From: Acetivibrio cellulolyticus CD2 | GTDB taxonomy: Bacteria; Bacillota; Clostridia; Acetivibrionales; Acetivibrionaceae | DNA: 64,000 nucleotides | NCBI RefSeq assembly: GCF_000179595.2 | Contig: NZ_JH556659.1 | Location: 1,282,731 to 1,346,730, forward strand | Direction of reading: 5' to 3' | Shown: in pieces, positions 55,894 through 63,819 of the stretch | How the letters are laid out: each line of letters opens with the position of its first letter | Numbering within the stretch: the first letter of the stretch is position 1 | Position numbers and translations under genes: made by a program | The notes under the pieces: generated by a model | Database searches by the model: none | What the model was told of the DNA's origin: nothing | Seen by the model: only the letters and a program-made list of their open reading frames with translations

Positions 55894-56388
55894 ATGGAAG
55901 AATACTATAAGTTTGTATTTATTTTAGACAGTAAAGAATACTATTGCATTTGGTTCTCAGGTGAAAAAGATGGTTTTGTAACTGATGGGGATAAGTTAAA
56001 ATGCTTTTATGATTTTGACCAACTTCAGACTTTTGCATTAGATAATAATATAGAAGTTTTTGACGAAGGATCAGAATTATCTATAAATCTTGCCCAAAAG
56101 TGGGATGATCAAAAAGGGGAAAACGTTGACTGTAAATATTTTTTGCATTATTGGAATATGATGTCTGATTTATCATATTCGGTGAAAGAAAGCTTTTATG
56201 GAGATAACAAAAATAGTACGTTAAACAAATTATATGATAAACTATTTTGGGGTAGTAATCTTCCAGCAGTTACTCCCGAAGGAAAGGAATATATTCCAAT
56301 ATGGTCAAAAAAAGAGCTCGATGAACTAAATAAAGTTGTTAAAGATGGGTTGCGTTTAATTAATTCATATTTAGAGATTAAAGTATAG
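55894..56388 (+). CDS. cassette 1 protein, unknown
   Basis: 164 residues, acidic, no signal peptide or membrane helix, rich in aromatic residues (EEYYKFVFILDSKEYYCIWF). No family recognised; small acidic proteins of this kind can be immunity-type or stress proteins, but nothing here shows it. AGGAGG lies 7 nt before ATG. The cassette runs from 55808 to 56577 and is duplicated next door with about eight changed residues. Confidence 0.75.
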   Translation: MEEYYKFVFILDSKEYYCIWFSGEKDGFVTDGDKLKCFYDFDQLQTFALDNNIEVFDEGSELSINLAQKWDDQKGENVDCKYFLHYWNMMSDLSYSVKESFYGDNKNSTLNKLYDKLFWGSNLPAVTPEGKEYIPIWSKKELDELNKVVKDGLRLINSYLEIKV

Positions 56389-56450
56389 TCGTAACAACTT
56401 TAGGGAATGACATCCGTGTCATTCTCCGGCTTCGCGGGTCGTGTGGCTTC

Positions 56451-56583
56451 GTATAACAAGTCCATTTGAGTAAAGGGCATGCTTACGGGTCATCCTGCCC
56501 ACATCGATTCATCGGGCTTACGCCGCTCACGGGTATTCCTTACGGGTCCGATTCATCGACGTCTCAAATGGCGAACGTTATAC
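56451..56583 (+). repeat. attC1
   Basis: R'' GTATAAC (56451), L'' CCATTTGAG, L' CTCAAATGG (56563), R' GTTATAC (56577). Both box pairs are perfect complements. The tip GGC-TTAC-GCC is a small hairpin. R'' also pairs with the head of its own cassette (TTATAC at 55808). Tail hairpin at 56406-56423 (TCCG loop); head hairpin of cassette 2 at 56603-56616 (TCCA loop). Confidence 0.9.
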
Positions 56584-56663
56584 AAAACCACACGAAAAGG
56601 ACGCGCATCCATGCGCTAAATTTTTGAGAAGTTCTTTGTAGATTTCATTCGGGAGGATGTGGC

Positions 56664-57158
56664 ATGGAAGAATACTATAAGTTTGTATTTATTTTAGACA
56701 GTAAAGAATACTATTGCATTTGGTATTCAGGTGAAAAAGATGGTTTTGTAACTGATGGGGATAAGTTAAAATGTTTTTATGATTTTGACCAACTTCAGAC
56801 TTTTGCATTAGATAAAAATATAGAAGTTTTTGATGAAGGATCAGAGTTATCTATAAATCTTGCCCAAAAGTGGAATGATCGAAAAGGGGAAAAAGTTGAC
56901 TGTAAATATTTTTTGCATTATTGGAATATGATGTCTGATTTATCATATTCGGTGAAAGAAAGCTTTTATGGAGATAGCAAAAATAGTACGTTAAACAAAT
57001 TATATGATAAACTATTTTGGGGTAGTAATCTTCCAGCAGTCACTCCCGAAGGAAAGGAATATATTCCAATATGGTCAAAAAAGGAGCTCGATGAACTAAA
57101 TAAAGTTGTTAAAGATGGGTTACGATTAATTAATTCATATTTAGAGATTAAAGTATAG
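56664..57158 (+). CDS. cassette 2 protein, near-identical copy of cassette 1 protein
   Basis: 164 residues differing from the cassette 1 product at about eight positions (for example WYSG for WFSG, NDRKGEKV for DDQKGENV). The same ribosome site and start are used. Non-coding flanks and attC are nearly identical too, so the whole 770-bp cassette was duplicated, most simply by re-insertion of an excised copy. Function unknown. Confidence 0.75.
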   Translation: MEEYYKFVFILDSKEYYCIWYSGEKDGFVTDGDKLKCFYDFDQLQTFALDKNIEVFDEGSELSINLAQKWNDRKGEKVDCKYFLHYWNMMSDLSYSVKESFYGDSKNSTLNKLYDKLFWGSNLPAVTPEGKEYIPIWSKKELDELNKVVKDGLRLINSYLEIKV

Positions 57159-57220
57159 TCGTAACAACTTTAGGGAATGACATCCTTGTCATTCTCTGGT
57201 TTCGCGGGTCGTGTGGCTTC

Positions 57221-57354
57221 GTATAACAAGTCCATTTGAGTAAAGGGCATGCTTACGGGTCATCCTGCCCACATCGATTCATCGGGCTAAAGCCGCTCAC
57301 GGGTATTCCTTACGGGTCCGATTCATCGACGTCTCAAATGGCGAGACGATCTCC
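57221..57354 (+). repeat. attC2, with a GAT instead of GTT core at R'
   Basis: R'' GTATAAC (57221), L'' CCATTTGAG, L' CTCAAATGG (57333), R' GATCTCC (57348). The tip hairpin is GGC-TAAA-GCC. R'' matches the head of cassette 2 (TTATAC), while R' carries the head of cassette 3. Tail hairpin 57176-57193; head hairpin of cassette 3 at 57371-57388. Confidence 0.85.
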
Positions 57355-57439
57355 GACATATCCTGATTTTTTCGCCATCCATGGCGAATGTTTTTAGGGA
57401 AAGGCTTCGGAGATGAACAAACTTTAGGAGTTGGTGTAC

Positions 57440-57832
57440 TTGAAAAAAGAAATAACAGCAATTTACATATGTTGGGTTTTTGTATCTGTGCTATTTTTAA
57501 CTTATTTAGTTGTTAAGTTTTATCCTACTTACAAAGATAATGAGATTCCGTTATCTACAGATATTACAATGATTGTTTTTTTACCTGCATACTTTTCAAT
57601 GCTATGGTTGGTAGTACACTTAAAAAGCTTTTTTATAAGAAAGCAGAGGATTGATGTGATAATAAGTATTATAATATTATTAGTTGCTTTTATATATTCT
57701 ATATTAATAATGGATTTTAGTTTTATAACAAATGTTTTTATTTCATTTATTGGACTTACAATAGGATTTATACATTATTTTATAACGGAAGTTTTATTTA
57801 GGAAAAGTGTTTTAAATACACGTTTAGCCTAA
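57440..57832 (+). CDS. cassette 3 membrane protein
   Basis: 130 residues with four hydrophobic helices (near YICWVFVSVLFLTYLVV, MIVFLPAYFSMLWLVVHL, IISIIILLVAFIYSILIM and VFISFIGLTIGFIHYF). TTG 57440 lies 9 nt after AGGAG, better than earlier in-frame TTG/GTG codons. No family recognised. The cassette spans 57349-58078. Confidence 0.65.
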   Translation: MKKEITAIYICWVFVSVLFLTYLVVKFYPTYKDNEIPLSTDITMIVFLPAYFSMLWLVVHLKSFFIRKQRIDVIISIIILLVAFIYSILIMDFSFITNVFISFIGLTIGFIHYFITEVLFRKSVLNTRLA

Positions 57833-57914
57833 AAGGTTAATAAGAAGTTATCTTAGGGGTTTTATGAGGAATTTCCGTCCGTGGAAATTTCTGAATTACG
57901 GGTCAGGATACATC

Positions 57915-58084
57915 GGAGATCAATGCATCTCAGTAAAGGCTGCGATAGTAAGAGCAAGAAGTATTCCTCTGCAGTAAATTCATGTAGTAAGGCTCCGCCT
58001 CATCCTCTCATGGGCGCAGTTGCGCGCTGACGCGGGACATCCTTACGGGACCATTCGAGGACGACTGAGATGCCGACGATATAT
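57915..58084 (+). repeat. attC3, with a GAT core at R'
   Basis: R'' GGAGATC (57915) is the exact complement of its cassette head GATCTCC. L'' GCATCTCAGT pairs with L' ACTGAGATGC. R' is GATATAT (58078). Tip hairpin GCGC-AGTT-GCGC. Tail hairpin 57870-57889; head hairpin of cassette 4 at 58101-58118. Confidence 0.85.
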
Positions 58085-58205
58085 GGAATTCCCTGCATTG
58101 CCGCCCCATCCGGGGGCGGGTTTTTAGGGAATTGCTTTGAAGATATAAAAATGTATTTGAATCTGAGCTATAATAGTTGGTTAGCAACCGACAGTGATTA
58201 TTTCT

Positions 58206-58442
58206 ATGATAGTAGAAATCGATGGTTATTATAATAGTTCGATTGTATATGGTAGAAAGTGTACAAAAAAGGCTTTAAAAGAAATGTATTTAAAAGCATT
58301 AAGCTTAACTGTAGATATTAGAGATTTACCAGGGATTTTTTGCAGGCTATATAACTTTGAGGAATTTCCATATACTTCGGAAATATTTGTAGATTATGTT
58401 ATTGATACTGATACAAATTTAATATATAAACCAAGATACTGA
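58206..58442 (+). CDS. cassette 4 protein, unknown
   Basis: 78 residues from ATG 58206 (GTG 58194 is an alternative); neither has a clear ribosome site. Soluble, mixed composition (MIVEIDGYYNSSIVYGRKCT), ends in DTNLIYKPRY. No family recognised. The cassette spans 58079-58736. A further open frame at 58502-58702 is attC sequence, not a gene. Confidence 0.5.
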   Translation: MIVEIDGYYNSSIVYGRKCTKKALKEMYLKALSLTVDIRDLPGIFCRLYNFEEFPYTSEIFVDYVIDTDTNLIYKPRY

Positions 58443-58571
58443 ATTTGTATAAGAAGATTATTATTTTTTGCTTACTGATTTAAGGAAGAGTTGCTACAAA
58501 TTTGTTGAAAAAAGTTTTTGTAAGGCTCGGACATCCGTGTCCTCGTCTGGCTTCGCGGGGCAGGGAACTCC

Positions 58572-58742
58572 ACATATCAAAGCGTATTCGCAAGGGTGCG
58601 GTAGAGAGAGGACATGAAGCAGGGCTCTGTAAGTCATCCCATGTAGTATGCCGCACCGCAGCTCTTCACCGGCACAAGTGCACCAAGGAAGAAGGGCTTT
58701 GAGGGTCCGGTTCAGAGCCGCCGCATACGCCAGACGTTATCG
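58572..58742 (+). repeat. attC4
   Basis: R'' ACATATC (58572) pairs with the head of its cassette, GATATAT, with one mismatch. L'' GCGTAT pairs with L' ATACGC. R' GTTATCG (58736). Tail hairpin 58529-58542 with TCCG loop. Confidence 0.82.
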
Positions 58743-58810
58743 GAAATGCGGTGCTTTTTCACCTGTATCAAGGTAGCTGCAAAATGAAAAGGAAATGAGG
58801 CGTTCTAAGG

Positions 58811-59233
58811 ATGAGTGAAAGAAAGGAAATGATAAAATATTTAAAAGATGAAGTTGTTCCAGTTTTACGAAATAAGGGATTTAAGGGAACATTTCCACAT
58901 TTCAGAAGGCCGACAGAAACGCATATTGATTTGATGACTTTTCAATTCGATAAATGGGGCGGCGGCTTTGTTATTGAACTTGCAGTTTGCCCGTTAACAG
59001 GAGTTACTTTATACTGGGGAAAGCAGATAGCTCCATCAAAAGTTACAGCACATGATGTAAATAAAAGATATAGATTAGGTTCAAGCAACTTGAATTCTGA
59101 CTATTGGTTTCGGTATGATGAGGGTGTTTTGTTTGGAAATAAATTCTTGAAAGTCACAAAAAGTGTTATTGATAAGCTAGAATTGGCAGAGCAGTGGTTT
59201 AATGAGTTAAGTTCAGAGATAAATTTTCAATAA
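58811..59233 (+). CDS. cassette 5 protein, DUF4304-like
   Basis: 140 residues resembling DUF4304 proteins: an N-terminal helix with LRNKGFKGTFPHFRR, then a beta-rich domain with HIDLMTFQFDKWGGGFVIEL and a closing amphipathic helix. Proteins of this family are often found beside toxin or immunity genes and in cassettes; the function is not known. ATG 58811 follows a weak TAAGGA site. The cassette spans 58737-59454. Confidence 0.7.
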   Translation: MSERKEMIKYLKDEVVPVLRNKGFKGTFPHFRRPTETHIDLMTFQFDKWGGGFVIELAVCPLTGVTLYWGKQIAPSKVTAHDVNKRYRLGSSNLNSDYWFRYDEGVLFGNKFLKVTKSVIDKLELAEQWFNELSSEINFQ

Positions 59234-59295
59234 CACCAGTAAAAATAGAATGAGGGCAGTTTTTTTCGGGTATGCCTCTGGGGGCACCGCACATC

Positions 59296-59460
59296 CGATA
59301 ACAAGTCCATTTGCGTAAAGGGCAAAGCATGGAGAATGTTCGATGAAGTAGGAGCATGAGGTCATCCTGCCCTCATCGAAGAATCGGGTGCAAGCACCGC
59401 CTACGAAGAAGGGCTCTGTAAGTCCGATTCTTCGACGACGCAAATGGCGAGACGTTCTAC
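59296..59460 (+). repeat. attC5
   Basis: R'' CGATAAC (59296) matches its cassette head GTTATCG exactly (8 bp counting CCGATAAC / GTTATCGG). L'' CCATTTGCG / L' CGCAAATGG perfect. R' GTTCTAC (59454). A distal arm CGAAGAATCGG / CCGATTCTTCG and a tip GGTG-CAA-GCACC complete the fold. Head hairpin of cassette 6 at 59476-59493. Confidence 0.92.
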
Positions 59461-59603
59461 GACATGGGAGGAAGACGGCACATCCATGTGCCGATTTTGA
59501 AAGCAAGGCTTTGGAGATTTTGCTAATTCACTTATGTTATATTATCAACTTAAGATTAAAACTGTGAAGTTAGAAAATTTATATACTATGAGGATTGAAA
59601 GTA

Positions 59604-60182
59604 ATGAAAAAATTGATTAGTTTAGCTTTAATTGTTGTAATTATGCTGACGTTTACAGCGTGTAAAAGTGCGGAAAATCATACTTCACCTATACCAGCTA
59701 AAATTTATTACGATTATCTAATTTCTTTAGGAGAGATTGAAACGGAAAGGTCTCCAACTACTGGTGGTGGTCTTGAACGATGGAATGTGCATAAATTATA
59801 CTATTATGTAGATGATTTTAACGATGATGGAATTATTGATTTAGCTATTTCAAACGAAAAAAGCGACAGTAACGGTATTGAAATTTATACATATAAGAAC
59901 GGACAGGTTAAAAAGTTGTTTTCAAAGGGTATGCCTTATAGTGCCGGCACTGAAATATTTACTCTTGCAAAATATGATGATACATATGGAATAAAATATC
60001 TTAGGCTTAATTCATTAGGGGATTTTTCTTTTTTTCGTATTAGTAAAGACGCAACTATTGAAGAAATGTTTAGTGGTGGCCTTTATGATATTGATGGTAA
60101 TGTACTGGATACATCTACTTCATATGATAAGATTGACCCAATAACTTTTTATAGCATTGGAGAATTAAAGAAAATGTTTTAG
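59604..60182 (+). CDS. cassette 6 lipoprotein
   Basis: 192 residues. A lipoprotein signal peptide (MKKLISLALIVVIMLTFTAC) ends in a lipobox, so the mature protein should be anchored outside the membrane. A calcium-loop-like stretch DDFNDDGIIDLAI is similar to FG-GAP/EF-hand repeats. ATG 59604 has GAGGA about 9 nt upstream; the frame is open to 59595. Function unknown. Exported cassette products are unusual enough to note. The cassette spans 59455-60495. Confidence 0.75.
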   Translation: MKKLISLALIVVIMLTFTACKSAENHTSPIPAKIYYDYLISLGEIETERSPTTGGGLERWNVHKLYYYVDDFNDDGIIDLAISNEKSDSNGIEIYTYKNGQVKKLFSKGMPYSAGTEIFTLAKYDDTYGIKYLRLNSLGDFSFFRISKDATIEEMFSGGLYDIDGNVLDTSTSYDKIDPITFYSIGELKKMF

Positions 60183-60328
60183 ATGGTAATAATCAGCGAA
60201 TAAAATTAAGTATTTTAGGTACCAAGATTGAGGTATAATCTTTATATAAAGTGAAGTAAGTGGATAAGGATACTTTGCTAGAGGCCGCATCATCCGTGAT
60301 GCTCTTGCTTCGCGGGTCCTCCCACGAC

Positions 60329-60501
60329 GTAGAACAATCCATCTAGCGCAAGGGGCACGGAGGGAAAGTTCATGTAGAAGGGCTACGCGGGATTATCATG
60401 GAGAATGCGTGCCCACAGCTCTTCGCGGATGCAGTCGCATGCTAACGCGGGACATCCCTCTGTAGACCGCTCAGAGCCGTCGCAGATGGGCGACGTTATC
60501 G
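60329..60501 (+). repeat. attC6
   Basis: R'' GTAGAAC (60329) matches its cassette head GTTCTAC exactly. L'' CCATCT / L' AGATGG. R' GTTATCG (60495). Tip ATGC-AGTC-GCAT. Tail hairpin 60287-60302 (TCCG loop); head hairpin of cassette 7 at 60518-60536. Confidence 0.9.
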
Positions 60502-60591
60502 GAAAGATGAGGCAAGGCCGCATCGTCCTGATGCGGATTTGCTAGGGAATGACTTTGAAGTTTTTTGAGTATCTACTTAGGGAGGAATTAG

Positions 60592-61245
60592 ATGTTAAAA
60601 GCTGTTATTTTTGATATGGATGGTGTTATAGTAGATAGTGAACCTATTCATTTTGAGGTTGATAAAAGAGTACTGAAAAAATGCGATTTTATTGCTAACG
60701 ATGATATTTTAAATCCATATGTTGGAGTTTCAAATCCAGAAATGTGGAAGGATTTAAAAGAGAAATATAACTTAATTCTGAGTGTGGAAGAATTATTGAA
60801 ATTGCAGTCTGAATTAAAAATTGAAGTATTGAATGAAACAAAAATAGAAGCAATAGATGGAATTAAAGAATTATTAAATGAACTAAAGCAGAATAAAATT
60901 ATTACAGCAGTGGCATCTTCTTCACCAAGATTTTTTATTGAAGCCATATTAGAAACGATAAGAATAAGAGAATATTTTAAAGTAATATTAAGTGGTGAAG
61001 AAGTTCAAAGAGGAAAACCATACCCAGATGTTTTTTTAAGAACTGCGGAAATGTTAAGAGTTAATCCACAAGAATGCGTAGTCATTGAGGATTCTAAAAA
61101 CGGTGTGAAAGCTGCTTTGTCTGCAGGAATGAAATGTATTGGATTTGCTAATTTGAATTCTGGCTCACAGGATTTATCAAGTGCATCAACAATAGTTGAT
61201 AGTATTTGTAAGATAAATTATAATTTTGTGATAAGTATCATGTAG
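60592..61245 (+). CDS. cassette 7 HAD-family phosphatase, beta-phosphoglucomutase-like
   Basis: 217 residues. HAD motif I FDMDGVIVDSEP (nucleophile Asp near residue 9), motif II region VASSSPRFF, motif III Lys in QRGKPYPDVF, and motif IV VIEDSKNGVKAA. The cap is of the beta-phosphoglucomutase type. It probably dephosphorylates or isomerises a sugar phosphate; the substrate cannot be told. GGGAGGA lies 6 nt before ATG 60592. It is the only clear metabolic enzyme in the array. The cassette spans 60496-61470. Confidence 0.9.
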   Translation: MLKAVIFDMDGVIVDSEPIHFEVDKRVLKKCDFIANDDILNPYVGVSNPEMWKDLKEKYNLILSVEELLKLQSELKIEVLNETKIEAIDGIKELLNELKQNKIITAVASSSPRFFIEAILETIRIREYFKVILSGEEVQRGKPYPDVFLRTAEMLRVNPQECVVIEDSKNGVKAALSAGMKCIGFANLNSGSQDLSSASTIVDSICKINYNFVISIM

Positions 61246-61303
61246 GTTAATATATAGGAAGCGACATCGTGTCGCTTTCTGGTCTCTGGGGGCCTCATCC
61301 ATC

Positions 61304-61476
61304 CGATAACAATGCATGGCAGTAAAGGTGCGGGATAGAAGGTCATGGAGTAAATTCTCTGGAGAAGGAGCATGAAGCATGCCGCACCACATTCCATCGT
61401 CGGGTGACAAGCACCGCCTTCGAAGAAAAGCTCTGCGGGTCCGACTCTGGAACGTCTTCCATGCGAGACGTTAGCT
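61304..61476 (+). repeat. attC7
   Basis: R'' CGATAAC (61304) matches its cassette head GTTATCG exactly. L'' GCATGG / L' CCATGC. R' GTTAGCT (61470). Distal arm CATTCCATCGTCGG / CCGACTCTGGAACG. Tail hairpin 61261-61275 (GCGACA-TCG-TGTCGC). Confidence 0.9.
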
Positions 61477-61534
61477 GCAATCGGACGCAGATCGAGCCTC
61501 AATGAACAGATTAAAATATTTTTTAAGGGGTTAT

Positions 61535-61969
61535 ATGAATATTAAGTTTATTAGAAAAGTTATTAAAAGCATATTTGTTTTAATTGGTATTTTAACTGTA
61601 TTATATTTTACTATATATTTTTTGGGGAATTTAATAATGCACGATGAGGATAGAATAGTGAAGGAAGTTGTCGCACCTAATAAAGTAGAAAAAGCAGTAG
61701 CATTTCTTAGAAGAGGTTATGATACAACGACGTTGAATGTCTCTATTTTAAATAAAGACAAGAAAACTTCTGATGATAACTATGGACCCTTCGGTAACAC
61801 GTTTTCTATTTTTGTTCTTGAATCAGAAAATTATGACCTTGATTATTTTGATCTCGAATGGGTCAGTGATAAAAAACTTAGGATACAGTATAAAGAATCA
61901 GAAGAATACAATTTAAATATAAAGGTTACACATAGGTACGAAAATGATATTGAGTATATTGTTAAGTAA
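61535..61969 (+). CDS. cassette 8 single-pass membrane protein
   Basis: 144 residues from ATG 61535, which follows AAGGGG by 4 nt; ATG 61502 would add 11 residues. One N-terminal membrane helix (SIFVLIGILTVLYFTIYFLG) is followed by a soluble domain (AFLRRGYDTTTLNVSIL) that weakly recalls DUF5412 proteins. Topology suggests the soluble domain is outside. Function unknown. The cassette spans 61471-62204. Confidence 0.65.
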   Translation: MNIKFIRKVIKSIFVLIGILTVLYFTIYFLGNLIMHDEDRIVKEVVAPNKVEKAVAFLRRGYDTTTLNVSILNKDKKTSDDNYGPFGNTFSIFVLESENYDLDYFDLEWVSDKKLRIQYKESEEYNLNIKVTHRYENDIEYIVK

Positions 61970-62038
61970 TGATATTTAGTAGAATTGTTTAAGGGGCACA
62001 TATTCTATGTGCCTCTGAGTCACGGGACGTCCGACTCC

Positions 62039-62210
62039 AGCTAACAAAAGATTCACACAAGGGCTCGAAAGAAGAGCATGTAGCAGTCCTCTGTAGCATG
62101 AACATGAAGAAGGACTCGCCACATTCCTTCACCGGGCGGTCAAGCCGCCGCCAAAGAAGAAGGGCTCTGCGGGTCCGGTTCAGGAACGTCGTGAATCAAA
62201 AACGTTGTAC
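62039..62210 (+). repeat. attC8
   Basis: R'' AGCTAAC (62039) matches its cassette head GTTAGCT exactly. L'' GATTCAC / L' GTGAATC. R' GTTGTAC (62204). Tip GGCGG-TCAA-CCGCC type. Tail hairpin 61995-62013 (GGCACATA-TTC-TATGTGCC); head hairpin of cassette 9 at 62226-62243. Confidence 0.9.
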
Positions 62211-62299
62211 GAAATCAGACGATTACCGTGCATCCATGCACGGATTTTTAGGGATTGACTTTGGAGCATTACGATAAAGGATTTGTAAGAGGTGAACTT

Positions 62300-62776
62300 A
62301 TGACTAGAGTATCTGATGATGAAGTGTTTGAATATGATATATTATGGTTTGCAGTTGATTCTCAAAACGAAATTGCTCAATTTGATTCAGGCGTATATGG
62401 GCTTTTACCAGAGAGCGTGCGTGGTTCATTAGAGGACTTGGAGAGTATAGCTTGTTTTATTTTAGAGAAGTTAGATGATACATCACAAACAAAAGTAAGT
62501 GAAAATGTGTTTGATAGAGTTATTTTGAAGGATTCAAGAGAAGTTACAAAAAAATCTTACTTTAAACATTCACTTGAATTTTCTCGGAAAGGCTTGTATT
62601 CCTATGAATCATATGATTCTAAACCAACTTCATACCAGTATTTTAGAGTCAGTATGCCCGATAATCCACTAAAACTAAGTGACTTACCTGAAAAATATAA
62701 ATGTATTCTTGAGAAGTACAGGCTTGAAGAATGTGTTTTTAGTGAAATGGAGTTAATAACTATTAAGGAAAAATAA
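62300..62776 (+). CDS. cassette 9 protein, unknown
   Basis: 158 residues from ATG 62300, chosen for AGAGGTG just upstream; an in-frame TTG at 62255 would use part of the conserved cassette-head box as coding sequence. Acidic, soluble, no signal peptide; includes FDSGVYGLLPESVRGSLEDL. No family recognised. The cassette spans 62205-63120. Confidence 0.65.
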   Translation: MTRVSDDEVFEYDILWFAVDSQNEIAQFDSGVYGLLPESVRGSLEDLESIACFILEKLDDTSQTKVSENVFDRVILKDSREVTKKSYFKHSLEFSRKGLYSYESYDSKPTSYQYFRVSMPDNPLKLSDLPEKYKCILEKYRLEECVFSEMELITIKEK

Positions 62777-62961
62777 TTTACTGTTTTTAGTAAGAGATTT
62801 TTTCCATTTGTAGATGGAGAAATTAAATATACATATTAAATTTATATCGTGCTGTTTCGGGAGTTAATAGAACAGCCTGAATTAGAGAATGTAGTTTTGT
62901 TGAAGGAGATTTAAGGAGGTCACATCCGTGTGCCCTTCTGAGACTAGGGTCGTCTGACTTC

Positions 62962-63126
62962 GCACAACAAGTCCATTTGCGTAAAGGGCAAAGCATGTAG
63001 AAAATTCTCTGGAGCAGGAGCATGAAGTCATCCTGCCCTCATCGAGTCATCGGGTGCAAGCACCGCCTACGCAGAAGGGCTTTGTAAGTCCGATTCCTCG
63101 ACGAAGCAAATGGCGAGACGTTAGGT
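62962..63126 (+). repeat. attC9
   Basis: R'' GCACAAC (62962) pairs with its cassette head GTTGTAC with one mismatch. L'' CCATTTGC / L' GCAAATGG. R' GTTAGGT (63120). Tip GGTG-CAA-GCACC as in attC5. Tail hairpin 62918-62935 (TCCG loop). Confidence 0.9.
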
Positions 63127-63646
63127 GAAATCCACTGCGATTTGCAACTACTGTGAGGTTTAAGCTTTATTGTTTAAGCATGTACCTGATGATGGAAAGA
63201 TTTTTTTGATTTTATTAGAGGTCAGGCTAGGGTATCATCTTAAAGTTTGATGAGATTGATTTTGACATACTTGAAAGTTATTGAGATTATAAGAGATTCT
63301 ACATAATTAAGCATTGATGATGATTATTATTTATTATATTACTTAGGGCATTTTGAAAAACATAGCTCACATTAGGTTTAGAACAGGTTAAAGGATTTAT
63401 GATTTATTTATTTTTGTGGAATATTGTAGCACTGTGCTAAAGATATAAGTAAGGTAAAGGATAAAGGATTTAAAGAGTTTTAGTATTTGTGGTTTACTGA
63501 ATGTGAAAGCTTGAGGATATAAATTAGAGACATAAGGTCGTTAGAGTAAGTTTGTTTTTGTGGCTATTGGAAGGTAATTTGTGTATAATTAAGAAATAGA
63601 GTAATTAAGGTTTGTTAGGGAAAGGCTCCGCGGGGCAGTGGACTCC
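63121..63646 (+). other. cassette 10 body without a recognisable gene
   Basis: About 525 bp of AT-rich sequence between the cassette head (TTAGGTG) and its attC. No frame of useful length with a ribosome site was found on either strand; ATG 63180 stops after nine codons. It lacks both flanking hairpins. It may be a decayed gene or carry a small RNA or promoter. Confidence 0.5.
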
Positions 63647-63819
63647 ACCTAACAATCCATGACCGTAAAAGTGCGGGTAAGAAAATTCAAGAAGTAAGCC
63701 TCTGTAGACCGAGCATGAAGTGTGCCGCACTACATTCCATCGTCGGGTGACAAGCACCGCCTACGAAGAAAATCTCTGCGGGTCCGACTCTGGAACGTCG
63801 GTCATGGGAGACGGTGCGA
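63647..63819 (+). repeat. attC10, R' core interrupted after the G
   Basis: R'' ACCTAAC (63647) matches its cassette head GTTAGGT exactly. L'' CCATGACCG / L' CGGTCATGG perfect. Distal arm as in attC7. The spacer GAGAC and the G at 63813 are present, but GTGCGAC follows in place of TTRRRY. Confidence 0.85.

Noticed and set aside
58502..58702. 66-codon plus-strand open frame
   Set aside because: It lies almost wholly in the attC4 site and its tail hairpin; the codons follow conserved attC sequence and there is no ribosome site.
59213..59506. 97-codon minus-strand open frame, and similar ones at 61186-61502 and 62823-63023
   Set aside because: These are minus-strand readings of attC5, attC7 and attC9. 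Their shared peptide features come from attC conservation, not from a protein family.
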